Assembly: GCF_964204645.1 (NCBI RefSeq)
Contig: NC_134028.1
Span: 22,542,153-22,606,152 of the forward strand
Source of the DNA: Tubulanus polymorphus
Lineage: Eukaryota; Nemertea; Palaeonemertea; Tubulaniformes; Tubulanidae
Reading direction: 5' to 3'
DNA: 64,000 nucleotides
A program made the translations under genes and the position numbers. Shown here piece after piece: positions 38,903-51,799 of this stretch. How positions within the stretch are numbered: the stretch's first letter is position 1; each line of letters starts with the position of its first letter. The notes below the pieces were generated by a model. That model did no database searches. It had not been told where the DNA came from and saw nothing but the letters and a program-made list of their open reading frames with translations.

Positions 38903-39520
38903 CCTGTCACAGCTGGTCATGTTCACTCCATCTGTACCAGCTTGAGACCTAAACGCGCGGGAGCTCTATATTATTGTTTCTTGATTCGCTTTATTGAATA
39001 GACGTATAATAGCTTATCGTCGAGATACATGACGGAGATACTTCGATCGATGGTTTTCGTGAACTATGTTGATGATTAATTAGTATCCATTTTACCTAGA
39101 ATAACATGACGATTCTTTTTTTCTCACGCAAAAAAATTATACCAAGACGTCATTAAGGCTTATTGTGATGTAGATTGACTGAGGAATCTTCGCAGTCTTC
39201 GACTGGCACTTCAACACAGACTATGCGAACCTAATTTCGACACTGCAACTTTTCGACAGCGAGCTTTCTCACGTCTCTAGCGCCAAGACTTCGGAATAAA
39301 TCAAATCTTTCTGATTTTCGTCATCGCAATCTGGCTCAGTTTAAAAGACATCCAAAAACCACTTTGTTTTGTGATTATTACGATTAGATTTTCCCAGAGG
39401 AACGTATTTGAACTGTATTACAGGATCCTCGCGCCATCAAGAAATATTTATTATGATTATTGTCAGAAATACACGACGTTACGTTTCCGCTAGGGAGTTA
39501 ATTCGAAGTCCTATTGCGCA

Positions 39521-39726
39521 GGGTACAGACAGCAGATTGTCTGAGAGGGTGCAGGGTACAGACAGCAGATTGTCTGGGAGTGCGGGGTACAGACATCAGA
39601 TTGTCTGAGAGGGTGCAGGGTACAGACATCAGATTGTCTGAGAGGTGCAGGGTACAGACAGAAGATTGTCTGAGGGGGTGCAGGATACAGACAGCGGATT
39701 GTCTGAGGAGTGCAGGGCACAGACGG
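39521..39726. repeat. 33-bp minisatellite with a hairpin in every unit
   Basis: About six tandem units of roughly 33 bp. The core cagacagcagattgtctg is itself an inverted repeat (CAGACA ... TGTCTG with a 6-nt loop), followed by a gagagggtgcagggta spacer of slightly variable length. Substitutions in the loop (agcaga, atcaga, agaaga, agcgga) leave the stem intact in every unit. It is open in several frames, so small shadow frames exist. Confidence 0.85.
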
Positions 39727-40097
39727 AAGGGAGCAAGGAATAAACGACCGTCTCACAATAATATAGTTAAATGAAGCGTATACCCAATGGTAGCCACACT
39801 AGCTGACGTGGAGAACAGAATAAGTTTAAAACCCACCAGAATATCGAAAATTAAAAACGAATTCTATTTATCAAGATCACTGCAGATCGTCGTCAAGTGT
39901 ATTTTTGTTCTGATTTTTAGAATTCTGTTTATAAAATGGATTTATAAACTTATCAAGCGTACGTAGTTCTGAGACTATTCACTAGAGATCGTGGAGAGTT
40001 CATGCAATACAAATCAAAATATAGATATAAAAAACTTATTCCAAGAATAAATTTCCTCTGAATTCCCAGCCACGACGTTGCCCTCAACGTACACGTG

Positions 40098-40103
40098 TTT
40101 ATT
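40098..40103 (-). other. Poly(A) signal of the four-pass membrane protein gene
   Basis: AATAAA on the minus strand, about 100 nt past the stop codon at 40205. The distance is typical for an animal 3' UTR. No transcript evidence. Confidence 0.35.
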
Positions 40104-40204
40104 CCTACACAGAAAATGCGACAACTGAGCAAAATAGAAAATGCCAAGCGCAAAGAACGAAATTCCCGAAATGAAATTAACGAGATATTGTTGTATTTGT
40201 TCAT

Positions 40205-40942
40205 TCATTTACCCGTCAACGGCGTCACGTGGTTTGATCGATAGTGCCTTATACCCGCTATAACCAGTACAATACAAGCGGTGAACTGGACGAATAGAAA
40301 CGTCAAGTACACCCCATAAAGTTCCAATTCAGCCGTTACTTTACGATGCAAATGCAATATTTTGTTTTCCTCGTAGTAAACCAACGAGAGTTTCTCGTTT
40401 TCTAGTTCGATGAACGCAAACACGACGGCCGGAACGTCGGCAAGTGCCGTCACTACGGAAGCCGTAATCGGTATGAAAATATGGTCGGCCACCAGGGGGC
40501 AGGCTTCGTACGTGTATATCAACGATACGATACCGGTTACGTTCGAGCAGATCCCGGCGATTATTCCGGATGAGAAAACCGATACGTTGATGAATATCGA
40601 CATCCCCAGCGCAATAGCGAACAGCGTATTCATAATACCGGTCGCTAGGATGAAGAACGCGCTAAAACGCGGACGCGGAATCGGCGGAGGCGGTCTGTCG
40701 GTGTGTACGGTACAGCACGTGCACTGGCGATCGTCGCGTTCCTCGGACTCGAGCGACGGACACCGCGATATGATGATAATCGACGGTACGGGTGAATCGG
40801 TACGCGGATCGGTGCTCAAGTCGCAGGCCCGAACTGCGGACATTGTTTCGAGAGGACACGGTGAAGATCGTGGCGTTGAGCGCGCCGTATCAACCATAGA
40901 AATAGCCGCAGCCTGATTAGTTACATTTTCGTTATCCATCAT
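40205..40942 (-). CDS. Four-pass membrane protein, CD20/MARVEL-like topology
   Basis: A single-exon frame of 245 residues. The start is the first true ATG (two in tandem, MMDNENV); the frame stays open 12 codons further without a Met. Residues 1-93 are a polar, probably cytoplasmic tail with Ser/Pro stretches, a cluster CTCC and a PPPPIPRPRF motif just before the membrane. Four hydrophobic helices follow at about 95-118, 122-144, 158-178 and 210-231. The first loop is very short and the third about 30 residues long, charged (ELENEKLSLVYYEENK). The tail is short (RHYRSNHVTPLTGK). This topology resembles MS4A/CD20-like and MARVEL proteins, but no diagnostic motif allows a firm family call and no function is proposed. 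Confidence 0.75.
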   Translation of the reverse strand: MMDNENVTNQAAAISMVDTARSTPRSSPCPLETMSAVRACDLSTDPRTDSPVPSIIIISRCPSLESEERDDRQCTCCTVHTDRPPPPIPRPRFSAFFILATGIMNTLFAIALGMSIFINVSVFSSGIIAGICSNVTGIVSLIYTYEACPLVADHIFIPITASVVTALADVPAVVFAFIELENEKLSLVYYEENKILHLHRKVTAELELYGVYLTFLFVQFTACIVLVIAGIRHYRSNHVTPLTGK

Positions 40943-42896
<1,954 letters not shown>

Positions 42897-42906
42897 CCAG
42901 CGCGTT

Positions 42907-45900
42907 ATGGTGTGGATTTTAGAAGTTACGTGTTTATTTGCGTTATTCGTAACCGGTGCACGCGGGCTTGGTGAGGTCGTGGACAGGGTCAGTTTGGTGA
43001 ATAACGGTTATGAAGGTCTGGTCATCGCTATTGACAAAGACGTTGAAGAGTCAGAAACTTTACTGAATAAAATTAAAGTAAGTAGCGAGATGATATGTTG
43101 ATTAAGTCAATTTGGATTTCGTTACTAAACGGAGTTGTACATTATCTATTTCAACTTACAAACGCAAAAAAATTAAGAAAAAGATGATTGCGATGGCAAG
43201 CGACGCTCTGAGACTTATGCCGACTGAGATAAATATCAACTTCAAATTTACATTTTTTGTCATCGAGCAACTTATATAATTTTCATTTCATAAAAGTAGA
43301 AAACAAATCATCGCCCAACGTGGGGCTCGAACCCACGACCCTGGGATTAAGAGTCCCATGCTCTACCGACTGAGCTAGCCGGGCGGTTATTGATGGATTT
43401 CGATGATTTTTACAAAATAAAAAAATTCGCATAATCTCTAGATTCTTGTATCTTTATTACACGCAGTCACTTATGTCCCAAGCGTCCAGTTCGCTGTACA
43501 CTGCCACAAATAGCCGGGCGTATTTCCGTGAAATAACGATACTGGTACCGAGCACGTGGTCGGACAGTTTGATCGACGGAGACGCCGAACAAGAAGTCTA
43601 TCACAATGCCAATATCCGTATCGATAAGCCAACGGTAAATATATCCATAGTTTTTTCATAAACCAAAGACAAAAAACGAAGAGATTTATCGATTATAATG
43701 ATAATTATTATAATAATTTCTATCATTGTCATTACCATGTTATTTTTCGTGTAGGGCCATCGTTTTTACTGATTCGTAGTTTTGCAGTAGTTCTTTCTTG
43801 CTTCCGCATTTAGGGCCATTTTTCGATGTCATCTCGAGCTGTTTCCAGTGAAATGCTAGCCGTGAACCGCTCATGAAAAGCCTGCCTAAACGCTACATAA
43901 AACATTTCATTCGTAAAAATTTGAGCCGTTAGAATAATTTCCATTGTGAATTTGAATTGGACGCCTTTCTTTCTTAATGAGTTGTTAATTTTGATGAATG
44001 ATAAATTTGGATCTTATCCATCTTTCAGGCTGAAGAATCGACGCCGCAAATTCCGTACACGAAGATGTTTCAAGCGTGCGGCAAACCGGGAAAATACATC
44101 CGACTGACAAGTGATTACGTCATCAATTCGATGACGTACATGAACAAAATCGGAATACCACGTACGGAATCTAATAATGCGGCTTTCACGAGCGATTTTC
44201 GGCTAGCTTTTTCCAACTACCCGAAAACGTCTTATCGTCAGTTAACGTTTTCATGGCGCAGGTTTGAGCAAGGAATTTGAGAGATTTTTCAACGCACATT
44301 TTTCTGTCCTGCTAGGGGCCAGTTTTTCGGCGTTTTGACGAGCTGTTCCCTGCGGTAGCGGTGGAAAAGTTGGCTGGAAATCGCTGTTGAAAACTAGCCT
44401 CATGATAAGTTCAAGATTGAAATATTTTGATCGCGATAATTTGAAGATTTGTCCTCATTCTTCGTGATTTAACTACTCAATTCGAAAATAGCATCTCTGT
44501 TGACATTTTTTTCTGATTGTTATTTTAGCGTACGTGATGGTGCACGAATGGGCGCATTTACGCTGGGGCGTGTTGGACGAATACGGCTTGACGGCCGATA
44601 AGAAGTTCTACCTGCGCACCGACACTAACGAATACGACGCCACGCGGTGTACGTTGGGAATAACCGGTAACTTTATCACCGTCGACGAAGACGGCAAATT
44701 CGTTAAAACCGATTGCGATAAAGACGTGAACACGGGAATGTTTGTCAACTGCGTGTTCCGACCAGCCACATCCGCTGGACCAGCATCGTTAATGTATTAT
44801 ACTATTGGACCACTGGTAGGTAATGCGACAGTGTAGGTTCGAGATCTTACGGGGCTATGGCCAAGACACTATATTATTTGGGGTGGGGTTTTTGGAAAGG
44901 GGATGTGTATAGAGTGTGTGGTTTGAGCACGCTTTTATCCAAAATTAGACGCCCGCAAATTCTTCCATATTGCTTTTTAAAGGTGACCAGTCTTTTCAAT
45001 TCATTCATTAAGTATAAAAAGATTCCCAACAATTTTTGCTCCTTTCTGCTAAGAAAAACCGCTTGCTCAATTTCTACGCGGATCCATGCTAAACACTAAA
45101 AGCCATCAAATTTAAATCAAACACGGACTCTTAAACGAATACGCCTCCATGTTCGAAATCACCCTCTTTCTTTTTTTTATTCATCTTCTGAACTATATAG
45201 ATCCGACAGTTCTGTGACAACGATACCGACTCCAGCGGTACCCTACACAACCCGGAAGCACCGACGTTACAGAACGAAGTTTGCGCCGGTAAAAGCGCCT
45301 GGGAAATCATGCGAGAGACCGTGGATTTCAAAGATGGCCGAAACCCGAAACGAACCATTGACAGGGCGGATCTTGCTCCGAGTTTTAAGATTGTGCGTGA
45401 CCTAGCCGCACGACCGATCATGCTCATTTTGGACGTATCTGGCAGCATGAAAAAGGTATTTATATATTATATTATATATAACCTGGTCTCATAGACCAGC
45501 TAATTGACCCTAAACTAAATTGTAATTTTATTGAACTAGTTAGCAATATGAGACAAAATTTCAATGAAATTTCTGTACGAAAGTTCAATTTTGTTTTTAC
45601 CCGACCGGTTTATAGGTTAAGCCTCCCCAGTATTTTAAAGGTTAGCCCCCCCCCCCCCATAGTTTAAGTGTTAGCTGAACCCGAGTGTTTAGTTTGTATC
45701 TTCGTATCTAAGATAACTTTGCTAAAAACCGCAATGAGGCATTTGAAAAAAAAATCCGCACCTGAATCATTTCAGCACGGTCGATTAACAGCGATGAGAC
45801 AAGCCGTAAGCGGCTTCATCGAAACAGCGACCGCTGGAAATATCATCGGCCTGTTGACGTTCAGTAGCACTGCCGATCTACTGGTTTCACCACTCGAGAT

Positions 45901-48900
45901 AAAAACCGATCAAGATCGAAAGAAATTGATAGACGCGCTGCCCACTACTGTCGGTGACACTACCAGCATCGGTGCTGGCCTGCAAAAAGCTTTAGAGGTA
46001 TTGTAAAAGAAATCGTAAAATTGCATTCTCATTACATTCAGTAGGCTATCAATTCGATCGATCTGTTAAAATTGAAAGTGGCTCAAATCATTTTAGTCGC
46101 AACGTCAAAATCATCTGTTAGTCTTGCTTCGTATTTTGGGGTGTTTAACCAGGAATGCCAGCATTAGCCGTGTATTTCTTGTTTTCATTTGTCCAGACGT
46201 TGAGAGGGGAGAGTTTAAAACTGGCTGGAGCTCTATTCATCCTGCTCACCGATGGCAAAGAGAACCGCAGTCCAAAGGTTGCCGACATTCGGCCCAATAT
46301 CACGACTGAAAAGGTCGTGGTGACGACTCTGGCGTTTAGCAAACTGGCCGACCCGAGTCTGGTTGAATTATCTGCACAAACAGGTATACCAGCTAATGTC
46401 TAAGATTGTATCGGTTTATACATGATCTATGTTAATTTCCCTATAAGTGACAATTGAAGTCTTATGTTTGATTTGCAGACGGTAGTTTTTATTACGATAA
46501 CAACGATGCCACGTCGTCCGGTTTGACGGAAGCTTTTCAAGAACTGGCGAAAAAAGTGGATCCCGACCCGGAACGTTTGATTTACGTAAGAATCATAAAC
46601 GCTCTGATCTGTTTTCGTGTCGTAACTGCCGCGGCCAGTAACACAAACATTGGATATAAAACCAGTACACGACCATCTTCGGTTCTGTAGCTAATATAAC
46701 ATCTTAAAGAACAGCCTAATGCCAATCTGGAGTCTTGGAGTAAAAAAGGCTTCTTGACTGGGCTTAACTAATACAGGTGTCTCAAAGAATGGAACATTTC
46801 TTAAACTTGAAATTCACTCATGGTTACTTCCTCAAAAGAAGTGGTCAGCAATATGCCACAATTCGTATTTGACTGCGGTGTTATCACAATCCGTTGTGTG
46901 CATTATTTTAATAGTTGGTCATCTTAGGATAACTTTACTAACTTTACAGAAAATAACAAATAAATAAGGTGCAAAAATTTTCTCACGAAATCTTGATCTT
47001 TCAGCTTTTCACAGAATCGTTCGAGCTGGATCCCGAAATGGAACGCACTGTCGAGTTTTACATCGACGAATCGATCGGCGTCAATTCGAAAATACGAATC
47101 GGTTGCAGTAAAGAAACGCCTGTAGAATCATCCGCTGTTGTAATCTCAGGTCCCGACAGCTCGACAGCTAGCTGTCAGGCGACTTCGCAAATGAAAATGA
47201 TAGTATGCACCATCAGTGGTACAGCGAAGGTTCGTTTCAACTGTATTGCTATGCAATAGGATATACTCAATATGATTTCTATTGTTAGGTACCAAGATGT
47301 TACACACGGTTTGAAAATGACGTATCTGCCGTTTCATAATCATTGAAGACATATAGCTCAATTTTGCAGGCAATCTATTACCAGTCTATTCCGCTGATGA
47401 TTACGGCGCGAGACCAGACGTCTATGTGCGCACAAGCGCCATCTATCCATGACATTTATACGCAAACTATCAGAAAACAAGGCTATGAATTAGTTTTTGC
47501 CCAGGTATAGGGACGATTATTCCTCGTATGTTCGATTGGTTTGATACGTATTATGTGCACTGCAAACTCACCAGTTACACCTGCCGGGAACTGAACAAGT
47601 GATATTCAAATCGGAAATCGAAGTACTAAATGATTAGTTTAACGGTGTCGATACAAACATTTCGGTCCGTCCAGCGCCTGAACGGGCGAGCAACGCTGTG
47701 AAAATGCGTTTTGAGACTTGATATTGATATCAACCTATGCATATATTCCAGGTCGGTAAATGGATCGTGGAAATAACTGGGTACAACACGACGCAGAAGT
47801 TTACCGTGACGATTTCCTCGGAGAGGATTAATAAATCCGATCGTCCTATCGTCGTGCGATCGGAGATCTCAGCGACGACGTCGTCTCTGCCTCCCGAAAC
47901 TGCTATATACGCCGAACTTACCAAGGCTGACTATCCGGTACTGGGTATGGATGTTAAAGCCGTGGTTTATCGACCATTCGGTGAAACCACCTACGTACAG
48001 TTACTTGACGATGGCTCCGGTAAGTCTATCATACTATACATACTATCGAACTCAATCAAGTCGTCATAGCGTGGGCGATCACAATGTTGACAACTCATTC
48101 TAATGACGATTTACACTTAGAAAATTTAATTGGAAACTCACATCATGAACCATTTAATATGAAGACATATCGTGATGACTTCAGAAAGTTGGACTGTAAT
48201 ATCCGAGTGTTTTAGTGACTATTAGAATGAAAAATTTAAGAAAATTTGTTCTTACCTGTTGAATCTGCACGTTTCAGGGTCCGACCTGTTGGCTAATGAT
48301 GGTATATACAGCCGGGCGTTCGGTCAAGCCTCTGGTACAGGTCGTTACGCGTTGAAAATCGTCGTAAATCCTCCAGCTAACGGAAAAGCCGTTCTTAAAA
48401 AGACCAAAGTGACGAACGTCGGTGCACCTATAACTGGTATTCTTCAAGAAAATGGTAAGACAGTTAAGCTCGGATTCAAGACCAGTCGAAGCTAACTTTG
48501 GTCTTAGTATCTTGTTCTACCGATTCTTGAGATCTAAGGGATCGTCTTAGCCTATTTATTGATATCGCTTGCTTTAACTTGAGACTTATCTAACTTACGA
48601 CGTGAGAAGGTTTGTGACATCAGTCAAAAATGGAGTTTAGGTCCTAAGTCTTAAGTTATTCGACTAGGTTTAGACCGAAGCTGGGCAACTTGACTGGGGT
48701 TCAATTCTGAATGAAGTGCATGTTATACGCAAGTAAGCATCTTTTCTTTTCCGCATTATTTTTGAAGGACAAATGTTAATCGCTAAGGACACGTACACGC
48801 TAATTAACGGACTGATAAGCCGTACAGCGACGCCTGGTGCATTCGAGATCAGAATACCAGGGCAAGATGCTCCGCGGAAATTGTCCGATATTGTCGGATA

Positions 48901-50060
48901 CTCGATCGATACAGCGCCGTCGCGTATCAAAGATCTGCTCGTCATTCAAACGTCAGAGACAAGTGGAACGGTGACGCTTGCGTGGACGGCGCCCGGCGAA
49001 GACGCCGACACTGGAACAGGTACAAAACAAGATATTTAGTAATCGTACGGATGGTGATATAAACTGAACGTCGCTACAACGAACTTCAAGGCACCAGAAA
49101 ATCTGTTCGTTATAACCGATAGTTGTATATACAGTGGAACCTAGTTACAACGAACTTCATGGGATCAGAAAAAAAATCTGTTCGTTATAACCGACAGTTC
49201 TAAATACGGCGGAACCAAACAATCTATTCGTCTTAGCCCATAGTTCGTTGTACAAAGTACAAAATTGTCAAAATTGTCCATTGGGATGAAATTATAGGTT
49301 TGTAATAGCTGATACATCGATATATCCGATGTCGATATAACGAGGTTCCACTGTGTGTTATCCTATGATGGTTATGTAATTCAAATGATGCTCTTATTGT
49401 GGATAAATGTGTTCTACGAAGAACTTTAAGATAATATCTCTTTTTTCTTGATATTATGATCATCGGCTGTTTGCTTCTACTTTGCTACGTATATTTTCTA
49501 CAAAAAGACTTTTTTCGATTGTAGCTCAGAAATACGAGATTCGTGAAGCGCCGACATCCGTCGAATTACTCACCAACCCATCGTCTGCGAATGTCGTCAC
49601 TCAAAGTCAAGTGCTCACCGGTAACCTAACCTCGCCGAAAACAGCCGGAGAATTAGAGATCTTCGTTATCAAAGTCGCCCACGCGCCGGGGACTAACACG
49701 ACTCACGCGTTCATCGTTCGGACCGCGGACGCTAGCGGCAACCGGGCCGAATATTCGAACGTGGTCGCCGCCGGTCTGGGCTACGTACCGGACCTGAAAA
49801 TCAAACTCCTATCGCCGTACGAAATAGCGCGGTTGATGCTCGAACGAACGGCGACGACGAGCGGGCCGAACACGCAACCACCACCGCCGCCGGCATCATC
49901 GTCTGAACCGGTGAAACCTATATCGGACTGGGTGTTGATACTGTCGATAGCCCTGTCAGTTACAGCCGTCATCGTAATTATAATCATCGGCACAGTTGTG
50001 ATCGTAAAGAGTAGGGACAATTCGCACCCGAAAGTGAACCCCTTTACCGCAGTAGCTTGA
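42907..50060 (+). CDS. CLCA family protein (calcium-activated chloride channel regulator)
   Basis: Exons: 42907-43077, 43467-43634, 44029-44236, 44529-44815, 45201-45455, 45776-45997, 46197-46383, 46479-46585, 47005-47229, 47752-48019, 48278-48454, 48768-49019, 49525-50060. All have GT-AG borders in matching phase, giving 1020 residues. A signal peptide (1-20) leads a CLCA N-terminal domain. It holds the zincin motif [14 protein letters not shown] (188-201): H188, E189 and H192 with D199 at the spacing of the third ligand in CLCA metalloproteases. A VWA domain follows, with MIDAS residues DVSGS (356-360) and LTDGKEN (454-460), then beta-sandwich and fibronectin-III-like regions. The end has a TM helix (978-1003) and a short tail. 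Family members are secreted or surface proteins that self-cleave and modulate TMEM16A-type currents; the helix suggests an anchored form. The donor of exon 3 (tatc|gtcagt) is the least certain junction. Confidence 0.92.
43312..43384 (-). tRNA. tRNA-Lys (CUU)
   Basis: Read on the minus strand, a 73-nt cloverleaf. The acceptor stem GCCCGGC pairs with GTTGGGC, with discriminator G. The D arm is TAGCTCAGTCGGTAGAGCA, which carries the A box. The anticodon loop is ACTCTTAAT (CUU). The T arm is GGGTTCGAGCCC (B box), with no encoded CCA. A TTTT terminator follows within about 10 nt (43303-43300). It matches the canonical animal tRNA-Lys(CUU) closely, so it should be functional. It lies inside intron 1 of the CLCA gene on the opposite strand. 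Confidence 0.97.
47370..47504 (+). CDS. Possible cassette exon of the CLCA gene
   Basis: 135 nt between a good acceptor (attttgcag) and donor (cag|gtatag), open in frame, phase 0 at both ends. It would insert 45 residues ([10 protein letters not shown] at its start, GYELVFAQ at its end) between residues 610 and 611. Joining the flanking exons directly gives [12 protein letters not shown], which looks like the continuous CLCA domain. The segment is therefore either an alternatively spliced insertion or an accidental open interval in the intron; about one in ten intervals of this length would be open by chance. Confidence 0.3.
49071..49357. repeat. Tandem ~70-bp units with an inverted end, in the last CLCA intron
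   Basis: Two clear tandem units and a third decayed one share tacaacgaacttca, ctgttcgttataaccga and a cagtggaacc/cggcggaacc boundary. The right end (gatataacgaggttccactg) is the inverse of the unit boundary cagtggaacctagttacaac. This suggests a non-autonomous DNA element with subterminal repeats. It lies wholly between the exons ending at 49019 and starting at 49525. Confidence 0.6.
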
Positions 50061-51799
50061 GTCATTTTCGACGCTGTTTATCGAGGTGGCCAGTTAACCC
50101 ACCAGATGTCGTGCACAACAGTAGTACAGCTCCGATCAAACTTCAGTTCAGATTTTCAGTGAACTTTCATCTAGCTAGATTTTTATGTCCTATATCAAAA
50201 ATTGGGAAAATCACGTCTCTAGATAACATAAGATTGATCAGGGTTCATGTATGGCATGATTTATTCTTTTTCTCTTCGCCTTTGAATATCATGGATTTGC
50301 ATTGAATCGGAGGAAACCTTTAACGTCTGGTGGATTCTCCACAGTCGACTGCGGAGTCCTCATAGAAATCGATAAATCCGGGCGGATGATTTAGAGTTCA
50401 GTATCATATCGGTATTTTTGGCCGTACAAAACGTGCCGCGGGCCTCATAAATAATATCATGTGTTTTCAAGTGTTTTTTCAATATGTAAATATATTTATT
50501 GAAGTACAGAAGTACATACTCGATACATATTCTGTTTCGTTTATAATTTCTTTCGAGTACGATATTATGTTTCTAACATCATTATAACACTCCGTTATAG
50601 GACAACCGTCCCATATCTTGCTACCCGACTCGCAGGACGTACATACGCGATAACCGATGACGTCAAACGCAAGAAAATAACGAGTGCCTTACTCGCTAGT
50701 TTGTTCCCATACTTTGCATCGGGGTCAAGGTCTAATTGCAGTTCGCAGTAAACACTTAGTTGTTGTAATATTACGCTATTATGAAGACGTAAGACAATCC
50801 CGAACCCTCCCGCTAGTAGTATAGTCCACCAGTACTTCGTTTACCTAACAAGCCTAACCTAGCCGTTGTCAGATTACGTCATTGATGTCGTCCGCGTATT
50901 TGACGTCATCAATAACGAATGGAAGTAACTGTGTGGGATGGTCGGAATTTAGACGGTGGCATCAGCGATCGGGATAGAACCTGTTTAACTCTGAATCCGT
51001 ATCATGATTCAGAATATTTTGACAGCGCGAAACAATTTTGCTTATGTTCCAATAAACCACGGTCTTAACGAAGAGAATAATATACGAAATGATGAAACAA
51101 AATACAATACACTAGAAATATGGACTCATCGTCAGAGGAGCAAAACGTAAGAATAAAGCAACAAACGTAGTAGAGAAGAAATGAGCACATAGAAAATCAC
51201 TTATTTTCCCTATCTTTCCAAAACATGGGTTTATACGAAAATCATATTCAAAATCGTCGAATCGGGAATTTACTTCAGAGCACCTTCATAAACAATTACG
51301 TTAGTTGTTATGGTCGGTTATTATTTATTGTATAATCAATAATTGGTTACGTACATTTCGATTAAAATCTAATATCTAAATATATATACAGAATCTGAAT
51401 AAATAGTATCACTTTTTATACAGTATTGATCAGTTATAGTTAACTATATTACAGAATCTATATCACATACGTCTTTTCTCTAGTTTACCTGCGCTGTGGA
51501 CCAGCAATATTAAATGCACGTGTCGTTTTGATAGTAGTTATTACCCGCATCGTAATTTCATAATATAATATATCCGCGTTCAGTCGACTCCGCGTTCAAA
51601 TTCATATCAGTTCATTATCGATTACTCAATCCAGTCAAATTGTCACCCGTGAGGACTGGGGAACTGGATCCATCTTAATATATAACATTTCACCGTTTTT
51701 TTGTAATTTATGTACACGCTTTTAACATCAAAGTATCGTTGAAGAAGGGTCGAGCGAAAAAGTCGAACCGTGCAATCCGAAAGCTCCGATCGGGGCTCG
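50061..51799. other. Convergent 3' region of the CLCA and methyltransferase genes
   Basis: CLCA (+) and the methyltransferase (-) end towards each other. A minus-strand AATAAA near 51328-51323 could serve the methyltransferase, about 470 nt past its stop. I found no canonical AATAAA close behind CLCA. A fragment of the family D repeat (tggtggattctccacagtcg) is at about 50328-50370. Confidence 0.45.

Larger units (their letters stand above)
38903..40204. other. Intergenic stretch with minisatellite
   Basis: No gene recognised. It contains the 33-bp minisatellite at 39521-39726 and, near 39825-39935, a decayed foldback-like segment (aaacccaccagaat...gatcgtcgtcaag). The 3' region of the four-pass gene lies at its right end. 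Confidence 0.5.

Noticed and set aside
39511-39774. Repeat-rich frames over the 33-bp minisatellite, and a CRISPR-like look
   Set aside because: The units are contiguous with no unique spacers and the host is an animal; the open frames follow from the 33-bp (multiple of three) period.
40410-40916. 168-codon plus-strand frame
   Set aside because: Antisense shadow of the four-pass membrane protein gene.
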